This document shows positions 40,305-49,731 of a stretch of DNA of 64,000 nucleotides, one piece after another. The translations under genes and the position numbers were made by a program. A model generated the notes under the pieces. That model was not told the origin of the DNA, ran no database searches, and saw only the letters and a program-made list of their open reading frames with translations. This stretch comes from Harmothoe impar (Eukaryota; Annelida; Polychaeta; Phyllodocida; Polynoidae): contig OX381718.1 of assembly GCA_947462335.1 (NCBI GenBank), positions 41,260,976-41,324,975 of the forward strand, written 5' to 3'. The stretch's first letter is position 1. Each line of letters opens with the position of its first letter.

Positions 40305-40935
40305 ACCTAATTTCCAGTCCTTGAGTTCCACCCACCAAGCTCCTGGTCTTTGAGTTCCACCCATCCAGTTCCCACCGCTGGGAGTTCCACCCTTCTAGTT
40401 CCCCGTCTATGAGTTCCAACCACCTAGTTTCCACCTCAAGGAGTTCCACCCACCAAGTTCCTGGTCTTTGAGTTCCATCCACCAAGTTCCCACTCTTTGA
40501 GTTCCAAACACACAGTTCCCACCCCTAGGAGTTCCACCCACCAAGTTCCCGGTCTTTGAGTTCCATCTACCAAGTTCCAACTCTTTGAGTTCCACCCACC
40601 TAGTTCCTGGTCTTTGAGTTCCACCCACCAAGTTCCTGGTCTTTGAGTTCACCTAGCAAGTTCCCGGTCCTTGAGTTCCACCCACACAGTTCCCACCCCT
40701 AGGAGTTCCACCCATCTTATTCCAAGTCCTTGAGTTCCAACCACCAAGTTCCCGGTCTTTGAGTTCCACTCATCCAGTTCCCACCCCTAAAAGTTCCACC
40801 CTTCTAGTTCCCCGTCCATGAGTTCCAACCACCTAGTTTCCACCTCTAGGAGTTCCACCCACCAAGTTCCTGCCTTTGAGTTCCACCAACCAAGTACCCC
40901 TAGGAGTTACAGCCACTTAAATCCTACACCAACAA
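40305..40935. repeat. ~29-bp minisatellite
   Basis: About 21 degenerate copies of a unit like 'caccaagttcctggtctttg' followed by 'agttccacc', 28-31 bp long. It mixes three variants (ggtctttgag, acccctaggag, gtccatgag). Trp/Gly/Glu-rich frames on the minus strand are repeat artefacts. Confidence 0.9.
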
Positions 40936-41949
40936 GTTCCACAGACATAGGCATCATATTCGGGATCATAGATCATGGAGATGGATGCAAAAATATCTCT
41001 GAAAGCGGATGAATAAAGCGCGTAATTTTTTGTCTCCTGGTGGAACTAATTTTTACTCTGCTCCTGTAGGGGGGGGGGGGGGGGTGGTGGACCACCCCCA
41101 CCACCCTCCCCTAGCTACGGGCCTGCAAACCCCTACACATATTCTGCTAAGAATCAATATTGCAGAAATGTCATGCTTCAGGAATGATAATTTTAAAGAT
41201 GTGGAATGAAAATAATTAATCGCCAATACCCACAAAAGCCAAATAAATAGCATTGTGGTCCTACTCCGTGAGTAAGCAGCCAAGGAGAAAAGATACTCCA
41301 AGCATGGGGGGGGGGGCACGGATACACCTTTCTGCCTGACTGCTCAATTTGCAAACCTAAGTTTATGAGTATGTTTCAGGGTATAGTGAACATAACCTTT
41401 GCTCTTGTGTTCTTATTCTGAAGTGTATTGAAGCATTTTATATGCTGGATTGATTAATATCTAAAGTTCACGTATGATTACCGGTAATGCTTTTTTTAAA
41501 TTTGGAAAACAAACTCTTGGATGTTAGTGGATCCAGTAGTGCCTGACTCTTTTACTTCTGAGTCTAGTTCTACTATCTTTGCAATTACTTCCATAATTAT
41601 CTTATCAATTTATTACGCAAAATTTAATGCTAGGGAAATGCGTCTTCATGCTAATTTATTGATTCTGCTTGGGGAGAATCCCGGGTAAAATATCGTACCC
41701 AGTGCCTAATACTTTATTTGAATGTGTTATTGGAACCAATGAAAACCACTTGAAATGTAAATATAAAATATGAAATAATCAGGACATATTATACTGACAT
41801 TGTGATGGGGATGGGTAGAGGTGGTTGGGGGGGGGGGGGTCCGCACACGACGTATAGATGGAGACATCCTGTTGTCCCTGTCACAACATGTGCACAATGT
41901 GCTAAGTCACAGTGAGACCCATATATACTGTGTATTCAGGGATATTTAA

Positions 41950-42180
41950 GCCATTAATGGATACATAGTGCCTTAATGCATCATGTCCTTTGTAAGCACT
42001 ATGCCTGGATGCAGCCCTGGTGAGTTACTCGCCAATACTACATTCGTGCATCATGCCAACAGAGGACATGATGTGTTACAGCAGTATAGGGCCACACAAG
42101 AACGCTGTTTTTACATTTCCTTTCTAACCCAAGCAGTAAGGTTTGTGCAAATAACCAATGTTGACCCTTATGGGTAAAAG
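41950..42180. mobile_element. F1 MITE copy
   Basis: Left end 'atacatagtgccttaatgcatcatg', core 'ggatgcagccctggtgagttactcgcc', then 'acattcgtgcatcatgcc' and a right end near 'gacccttatggg'. Confidence 0.65.
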
Positions 42181-42329
42181 ACTGTTTATTGTAGCAGAGC
42201 CTGGACTATATCATATAGGCCACTTAATTCATAACCCTACCATACATTGCATCATCTCTTACTGTACTCTGAATGCCTTTTGCTCATAATACTTCACGTT
42301 CATTTATATATTATATTGAGTTTGGAATT

Positions 42330-42455
42330 TACCCGGTTTCTATCGACATTGAGGACTATCTTTCACGCAACCATTGTAAGTGGAAGAACGCCCTGTTTAG
42401 GGCGATTCTTGCAATAAATTGTTTCAATCTCAATCTCAATCTCAACTCTAGATCA
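42330..42455 (+). mobile_element. Probable LINE or SINE 3' tail
   Basis: Ends 'gcgattcttgcaataaattgtttcaatctcaatctcaatctcaac', i.e. AATAAA followed by a short (AATCTC)n repeat, the usual 3' signature of truncated non-LTR retrotransposon insertions. Confidence 0.5.
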
Positions 42456-43447
42456 AATAAATGCCAGATGTGTTTTTTTTATCTACTTTTCAGTAATTTA
42501 TGTCCTGCTACTTATTTCTAGCAGCTAAGAGATGGACCTCTCTATCCCAAAAAAGACGCTCATTGGAAACTCATGCTATAATATAATATAATTATTATGC
42601 TATGCTTATATGAATATATATATACGCATTTGGTTGAACACATGTAGAACATGTTTGTGCACATGATACCATCAGGCTGCTAATGCCTGATGGTAGCGGT
42701 ACATGCCAGGATAGACCCAGATAACCCAGATATGCATGTACAGTCAAGGCCGGGTCAAGGGGCATGGGAGGGGAGAGCATGTTCTGAACAGTGACCACAA
42801 AATAGGCGGTATAACACAGTTTTGTAACACGGAGGTCTAGCCCCTCTGCATAAACATGTGCACGGAGGGTAAATCAAGAGCCTCACCGAGAGCGTATACC
42901 AATTTCCTGGTAGGAGTGTTTTTGCGTACCTCCTTTTCTTCCCCTTTTCTTTCTTTTTACTCTCGTATTTTTGTTTCTGGGGGCACTGCATTGATGCATC
43001 ATGATGATACATATTATGCTATGATTAAAGGGCTAAGCTCTACACGGTTATCTTTGTCTAAGTTTACTATAAGATTACGATATCTGCCCATACAGATTTG
43101 TAGACATCCCTCATTCAGTCATGGCTCGTGTTGAGATAGGACGTTACGTTATCTCATGACTTGTGAAGAGGCAAGCACTTAAAAGCTATAGATTAGTGAT
43201 AGTTTAATAGGGAATGGTCAGCAGGGGGAGGGGGGGAGGGGTCGGTGGCATTACGCGCAGGCATGCAAAAATCTTTCTGGTCCCCGCGACAGGGGTTAAT
43301 TTGGCTGTTGCCCTCAAATAGGAATCACATTCACTCCAGCCGACCCCTTTTCGCCAGGATGACGCACCACACAGGCTTTTACGGATTAAAGGGGTCAACA
43401 TTGTGTTGCCCCCGCTTCAAGGGGTCCAAATTTGTAAATCCAAAAAA

Positions 43448-44240
43448 GGGGCCATCCATTAATTACGTACGCATAATTTTGGCCAAAATTGACCCCCCCC
43501 CCCCTGTTGCACCATGTACGCATTGGGATACCCCCCCCCCCCTATGCGTACATACTCAAATCTTTTGGACCCCCCCCCCCCCCAACCATTGTCAGCTTCA
43601 GCAGGGGGGATACTGGGGGATGAAAAGTAAGAAGTGCATTTTGAAGAGAAAATTTGAAATTTGAAGAGGAGGGAACAGTCACCCCCCTCCTTCACTAATA
43701 AAAAGAGATACTAAGTAGAGCGGCTGTCAAGATTGCTAAGATTTTATCCAGAGGGAGGTATCAAGAAAATCAACTGAGCCCCCCCCTCCCCCAACCCCAA
43801 CAAGCTTTGTAAATTGTTTGACCTTGTGTGTACAATGCCCCACATGATATCATCGTTCTTACAGAGGTAGTTCCAAGGGGTTCAGTTGCCCCCCCCCCCC
43901 CCCCCCCCCGAACTAAGATTCTAAGGTTCATCATAATCCAGAAGATTGTGAAAATGTTAAAAGGGTATAGCCCATCTTACAGCAGATACACTTTTTAGGC
44001 CTTCTACAGAGGATGTGTAGGAGGTATGGGGGGGGGTATATAAAATTTGAGAATTCTAGTTTGGTTTTGGGGCCCAAAAATACCCCTTTTTGTCCAAAAT
44101 AATCAGGAAAACTACCCTAATGCGTACACAATGCGTATGCCAAAATGACCCCAGACCCCCTCACCCCCCTGTATGCATCTGTCCGCATTTGGCTTGACCC
44201 CCCCACCCCTCTTGATGCGTACGTAATTAATGGACGGCCC
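43448..44240. mobile_element. MITE-like element with 27-bp TIRs and poly-C interior
   Basis: The left end 'ggggccatccattaattacg' continues 'tacgcat' and the right end is 'atgcgtacgtaattaatgg' then 'acggcccc', a 27-bp inverted repeat with one mismatch. The interior has several C runs of 8-22 bases and further 'atgcgtac' half-sites. No coding frame. No target duplication could be read confidently. Confidence 0.85.
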
Positions 44241-44747
44241 CTAACCAACCAACCAACATAGCTCTCTGTAGTTAAGGAATGACCACTGTCTTTCTTACCA
44301 ATACATGCACCAATGTACTATTATCTTTGGGGAAATCTTTCCTCTCGGGAATGGTTACCCGGGAATCTATTTTTTTAAAGATGTATCTTATAAGGAGTGG
44401 GGACCTAGAAACGTGCAGGCGGGAAACAGATTTGTTATGTGCCAATCAAACCACAGGAGAGGAGCCCATACATTTATAACCAATCAGGGGAGGGTAACAC
44501 AGGTAAAACACACCTGTGCGCGCTCCTTGGTCTAAGTGGTCTGAGGTAGTGAGCGGACACACATTGACTTACCACCCATGTACTATTAACCATTTATACG
44601 CAGAATAATGGTGAATGTACCACAGCTTAATACGATTGTAAGATTTAATAGTTATGTTTTTTTGTTGTTGTTGTTTTCTTTTGTTGTAGGGGGGGGGGGG
44701 GGGAGCATAGGTCAGAATCCTCTAGCCACATACAACCTAGATCCATT

Positions 44748-45010
44748 CAATTTTGGGGGTGTAGATGGGTAGGGGGGTCCCCATGTCGCCTGTTGATTTT
44801 AAGAAATGGCCATGACTGTCGCCTGTTACTTAAATTCCCATGTCACCTCCGAGAACATGTCATGTCCCATGTCGAATTTAAGAAAAGACCCATGTCATCC
44901 ATGGTATGTCACTTTTTTTCCCCTCATGTCACTAAGCTCCATGTCGAATGTTGATTTTAAGAAAACGCCATGTCGCCATGTCGATTTTATGGGTCCACCT
45001 CCATATATTT
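44748..45010. mobile_element. 'cgacacggcgac'-family relative, diverged
   Basis: Repeated 'catgtcgcctgttgatttta' and 'catgtcgaatttaagaaaa' units, eight or so, all in one orientation. Terminal repeats are degraded. Confidence 0.6.
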
Positions 45011-45769
45011 CGTGATCCATAAACTGTGTCTCTATCTTCACTTCATTCAACAGAGTCGGACACTATCAAGTGCCGTCAATGATACTCAACTAGTGTGAAA
45101 CGTTACTACCGAGTACAAGTATTTTGTGCCAGCAACAAAAACTGATTAGGTGCCTTGATCCAGGGTCCCCATATGGGACGAGGAACACCATTTTTTAGTG
45201 GGAACAAGTGATTTTGAAGGAGGAGGGCTAGAATTATGTATGGTAGCTTGTTGGAAAGAGGGGAAAACGAGGATTCCAAATATACTCGTATTGAATCGAC
45301 AGGTGCAACCCCCGAATTTTGATTCAATATTTCCCAGAAAAAATTATAACATTTAAATCCATGTTTTTATCAGAACCGAACTAGCGACTATTTCAGCGGT
45401 CTGCAATAAGATTCCCTGTTGAAAAGTAGTCCATCAAATAGATTAAGTCCCCATATGTCCCTGTGCATACTTTAATTTGCGTTTATCGGCTGGATATAGA
45501 GTACATCAACAATAATTCAGTCTGACAGCTCCAGCTTGGCACTCATGGCTGCCATGTTTACATCGCCGACGCCTACTTGCTAGTCCCGCACTAACTATTA
45601 TTATTTTTCTAATTTCTTTGCCATTCGTTTATCCTGTCCCAAACGACTCCCTAAATTATAAAATATATGTAAAGTTCACATTTGGATCGTGGAGTAGATG
45701 TATTTCTGTGTTGTTTGCACTGTAGAAGACTTTAATGCTGCCAGCCATGTGCGCGCCAACAGTTAACGA

Positions 45770-46165
45770 TCCCCGCCATTTTGGATGGCGTACTGGACGG
45801 GAGTCAGAAATTGTCAAATATCTCCTAAATACGGCCCTAATGTGCTCCAAACAGTAGTCACTGGTGTAGAATGGAGTTTTCTCTATCAGTTAGTAAGGTT
45901 TAGGATCGCGTATCATATGTTTTTCCGTGAATTAGCTGAAAAAGCAACTTTAATTTTGAGGTTTTGGGCTATTTTCTTTGACGTATGCATCCATTTTGCC
46001 CTGATTCGCAAAGGGTAGGTCAAGTCCTAGCCTCCTGATTGGTCCAATCCTCAAAACATCATGCATATTCAGTGTAAGAGGCGGTTCTTTTGGAAAAGTT
46101 GCTGTCAGTCCATTTCTGGGCCCGCCATGCGGAACGACCGCAGCGCCGCCGCACGGCGCTTGTTT
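45770..46165. other. CpG-rich, promoter-like patch
   Basis: Contains 'ccccgccattttggatggcg' (YY1-type), a CCAAT box on the minus strand near 46040 ('gaccaatcagg'), and a GC-rich block at 46125-46160. No adjoining exon could be recognised, so the gene it might serve is unknown. Confidence 0.25.
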
Positions 46166-47483
46166 CCCCTACATTTTTACCCTTGTCCTCCATAGTGGGG
46201 GGGGGGGGCGGGGAATTCCCTATCTATGCTATGATAACTATGATTGTGTGAACATCACTTCAAATTTGGTACCCTTATCGCAAAATGAAAATCAACAAAG
46301 GTTTCCTTGTTACGGAAAAAGAAATAAAGCTAGATAACCCCTTATCAAGGAGAGCCGATGGAAATTATTCGTCAAAAAACCAAACGAAAGGTAGGCCAAA
46401 AACTTAAGATACCCTAATACTTGGCGTAATTGTACAAATTAAATAAAAGTGCCATCTGAACGTTTTTCGAGTCGCAAGGCTTAAAATGTGCCACTGTTAT
46501 CTATATACTACGCACACTCCCTTCATTACTTTTAGTATGCAAGAACAGTGCTACACAATTGACCTGTACCCCCCCTATTGGTGAGAAAGCCGGGTTAAAC
46601 CCGCAGATCTTACTGCACGTCCAGTTATAGTCAGAGTGCAGTCGGGGCAGGTACTCAGTCCTATATATAGGGGCACCAGGGGGTTTAAGACTAACAAATC
46701 AATCACAAACCAATCACTGGGTTTGAGTCAAATATGGTTACGATTGAGTAGCCGCATTATACCTACGGGTAGTGACTGAAGAGGGGTCAAAAGCGACCTG
46801 GCGAACTGGGCTGTTTTCCAGGCGACATTGCGACCTGTTACAGTAACTTAAGCGACCTTTTGGATAAATTTGGTTATTGTAAAAATAGTCTAAAAAAGCG
46901 ACATTGTGACCTGGCGTCCTCAATTCCGGCTTTCCGACCTCAGCCTTAGGTGATACAACCCTTGGACAATGGTACCTAGTTATCTCCTTGGACAATTACC
47001 CTGTCCTTGGCTTCTAACACTTATAATAGCAACTCACTTGTATCATATCTAATATGTATCTAATAATATTATATAGCCCACCTGTTACTGAACAGTAAGC
47101 CCCGTTTCTCTTCCTTGCTGTTCTGCCTTCCTGTCATGTTGATGTATTATGATATCACAACTCCGTGGGGCACACAGCTGTAAGGTACTAGGTCTACACG
47201 TGGTGAGCACCTTTATCGTATAGTGTCTGGTAGTGGCCGTGTGAGGACCCTATATACAACAGTTGTACACACGGCACCCGACCTGTCAGTTAGGGAGCGT
47301 GTGTATAGAGTGGACTGATTGGAGATGTGTGAACAACAGTATAGGACTTATACATATTATAGTGCATCTCTTGGCAGATGGCAATAAGGGCAGCCAGTCG
47401 GTCCTGTTTATGGGTGATTGGGGATCAAGCAAACGCACTGCCCTGTGCTGGGAGCAGGCAACAGGGTCAGTCCAGGTAAAACC

Positions 47484-47907
47484 CCGAGGGGGGGGGGGCA
47501 CTTAGTATATTTTGAATACACAGGTGTGCGGCTGGCAAGGGTAGTTTTTCAACGAAACCTCCCTAGCAAGGGTCCTGTTTCAGAGAAAAATGTCCCTAGC
47601 AAGGGTCTACTTTTGACAAAATCGCCCTAGCAAGGGTCACTTTTTCACCAAAATGACCTTTTTTTTCACGAAAAAGTCCCATTTTTGCCCATTTTTTCGC
47701 TTAAATTTGTGGACATGGGTAAAATTTCTCAGTGAAATTACTCATCCATTGTACATTTTGTGTTTTTCCTCTTCAAAACTAGGACTTTTCGGCCAAAAGT
47801 GCCCTAGCAAGGGTAGGTTTTTGAAGCCACATCTCCCTAGGAAGGGTAAGGGTTGTCATTGGTCCAGCCGCACACCCATATCAGAAAAAATTCAAGTACC
47901 CCCCGGG
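47484..47907. mobile_element. hAT-like MITE with CCCTAGCAAGGG repeats
   Basis: Flanked by direct repeats 'ggtaaaacc' at 47475-47483 and 47908-47916, fitting the 8-bp target duplication of hAT-type transposons. Ends 'ccgaggggggggggg' plus 'cacttagtatattt' and the complement of 'ttcaagtaccccccggg' are inverted relatives; a second inverted pair 'ggtgtgcggctgg'/'ccagccgcacacc' lies inside. Five copies of a palindrome-like 'ccctagcaagggt' occur within. Non-coding. Confidence 0.8.
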
Positions 47908-47946
47908 GGTAAAACCAGCCACTGTGGATCAGTCAGTGCTATATAT

Positions 47947-48168
47947 GTCCATCTACATAGGTACCCACATAATTGACCAGGTTGTAGTGTTGATTTTTAG
48001 CAAAAGGGCCGTGTCACCATGTCAATTTTTATCCATATAGAATATACCAGGGCCTAATAAAAAAGGTATGTGTCCGTCAATTTTTAGAAGGGCCATGTCG
48101 CCTGTGTTGATTTTAAAAAGGCCCTTGTCGCCGTGTCGATTTTTACGCATGTAGAGGCACATATATGG
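47947..48168. mobile_element. 'cgacacggcgac'-family MITE
   Basis: Begins 'atatgtccatctacataggtaccc' and ends 'gcatgtagaggcacatata', with 'gtcgccgtgtcgattttta' repeats inside. Close relative of 32095-32315. Confidence 0.75.
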
Positions 48169-48189
48169 GTGATTGGTGTCAATTGAGGG

Positions 48190-48480
48190 TCAGTATGGGG
48201 ATGAAAACACAGCTGTACTCTGTATGCATACATGCTCTACAGAGCATCTGCTCATAGATGCACCTTCAGTTAGATAACTCATGTCTCTGGTACATGAGGT
48301 TAATGGAGGTGGTAGAGGTAACTGACCCCAGTCTACAGTATCCTTAATAATTTCCTCCCTATCTTCTGTCAGCCCATCTGGGTCTATACTCAGTCCTATT
48401 GCTGCAGCAGCCTTACACAACTCTATGAGGGGAGCCTTTGTAAGTTTAGACACAGTCACACCATATGCCTTAAAGTGATA
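48190..48480 (-). CDS. Possible exon with SAP-like motif
   Basis: The minus-strand frame reads 'YGVTVSKLTKAPLIELCKAA' then 'AAIGLSIDPDGLTEDREEII', and continues to a TGA at 48190. The pattern of alternating Leu and Lys/Glu resembles a SAP-type DNA-binding motif, often found near the N terminus of transposase-like proteins. There is no good ATG, and a weak acceptor ('ctttaag') may precede it. It lies divergently to the plus-strand ballast-domain gene, ~150 bases from its promoter. It may be a fragment of another copy of the transposase locus. Confidence 0.35.
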   Translation of the reverse strand, partial: YHFKAYGVTVSKLTKAPLIELCKAAAAIGLSIDPDGLTEDREEIIKDTVDWGQLPLPPPLTSCTRDMSYLTEGASMSRCSVEHVCIQSTAVFSSPY

Positions 48481-48626
48481 GCACAGTTATGGGGTATACC
48501 TGGTAGGGGATCCGAGAACTACCACATTGCAAGTTCAATTTATACACACCAGGGGGCACACTGGTTGGGCCTAGATTGGCACTCTGGTGTCAAAAGTCAG
48601 AAGACCTAACAAGGTCAGCACATGGC

Positions 48627-48632
48627 TATAAA
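48627..48632 (+). promoter_or_regulatory. TATA box of the CXC/ballast-domain gene
   Basis: 'ggctataaataact' lies about 30 bases upstream of a plausible start of transcription near 48658 and ahead of a non-coding first exon ending with a strong splice donor. Confidence 0.55.
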
Positions 48633-48657
48633 TAACTTCCTGCTGTGTCTAACCTAG

Positions 48658-48710
48658 ACTGTTGGATCCTACACAGGCAGCACTACAAAGAAGAGACTCA
48701 AAGACTTCAG
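48658..48710 (+). other. Non-coding first exon of the CXC/ballast-domain gene
   Basis: Ends 'aaagacttcag' followed by the consensus donor 'gtaagtcac'. It contains no ATG. The next acceptor, 'ttaatttcag', immediately precedes the initiator ATG at 49498, so the 81-bp array would be spliced out as intron 1. The start is estimated from the TATA box. Confidence 0.5.
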
Positions 48711-48751
48711 GTAAGTCACATTTGAATCCCAAATTGTATGTATGTATGTGT

Positions 48752-49370
48752 GTATAGTTCACCTGGAGGAGGGAGACAGACTGGACAGGTGAGGTGGTAC
48801 AGTGAACAGGGACATAGTCGACTACAGGTGTGTTATGAAGAGCCTGGAGGAGGGAGACAGACTGAACAGGTGGGGTGGGATAGTGTATAGGGGCATAGTC
48901 GACTATAGGTGTGTTATGAAGAGCCTGGAGGAGGGAGACAGACTGGACAGGTGGGGTGGTGCAGTATACAGGGGCCTAGTCCAGTACAGGTGTGTTATGA
49001 AGAGCCTGGAGGAGGGAGACAGACTGGACAGGTGGGGTGGGATAGTGTACAGGGACATAGTCGAGTACAGGTGTGTTATGAAGAGCCTGGAGGAGGGAGA
49101 CAGACTGGACAGCTGGGGTGGTGCGGTGTACAGGGACATAGTCGACTACAGGTGTGCATAGTTCACCTGGAGGAGGGAGGCAGACTGGACAGGTGGGGTG
49201 GTGCAGTGTACAGGGGCATAGTCGACTATAGGTGTGTTATGAAAAGCCTGGAGGAGGGAGACAGACTGGACAGGTGGGATCATGCAGTGTGGATGGTTAT
49301 AGTCGGCTACAGGTGTGTAATATGGCACCTGGAGGAGGGAAACAGCCTTGATAGTTGAGGTGGTTCAGTT
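48752..49370 (+). repeat. 81-bp tandem array, left arm (about 8 units)
   Basis: Units start with 'cctggaggagggagacagac' at 48762, 48843, 48924, 49005, 49086, 49166, 49247 and 49328: seven spacings of 81, 81, 81, 81, 80, 81 and 81 bases. Because 81 is a multiple of three, several frames stay open; one reads 'MKSLEEGDRLDRWGG' repeats. The array lies in the presumed first intron of the plus-strand gene and is the mirror image of 60966-64000. Confidence 0.95.
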
Positions 49371-49497
49371 TGGATTATCATAGTTGCTTAAACTTTGTCC
49401 TCCATTTCATAATACTTAGATATTTTTGTTTCTTTATTCATATGGTGTTTTTGTCTTCATATGGTGTTTTTTAAAGTAGCCATTCTGTTAATTTCAG

Positions 49498-49731
49498 ATG
49501 GCATCCAGTAAATTGGACTTCAGAGATAAGGAAGAGGATGGGCCGTGCTCGTGCAAGAACCTCTGCAATCGGGTATCTAACTCTAAATGGGGAACTTGCC
49601 GGTGTCTGAAAAGGGAAGATTATTGCAGTGAGCTCTGCAAATGTGGTCCACAAGGGAAACCTTGTAGCAATCAGTTTGGCTCTGGTGGTGCTCTTGACAG
49701 ACTTTATGGAGTGAAACCTACTGAAGCAACG
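49498..49731 (+). CDS. CXC/ballast gene, coding exon 1
   Basis: 234 bases, 78 codons. The ATG is the first base triplet after acceptor 'aatttcag'; the donor is 'gtaagt'. It contains the entire nine-cysteine cluster. Confidence 0.88.

Larger units (their letters stand above)
34786..48180. other. Repeat-rich region without a supported gene
   Basis: Beyond the repeats listed separately I find no exon with recognisable protein similarity. The short open frames have simple-repeat or AT-rich composition. The missing first exon of the zinc transporter probably lies in its first part. Confidence 0.5.

Noticed and set aside
40261..40652. Trp/Glu/Gly repeat frames on the minus strand
   Set aside because: Products of the 29-bp minisatellite, in shifting frames.
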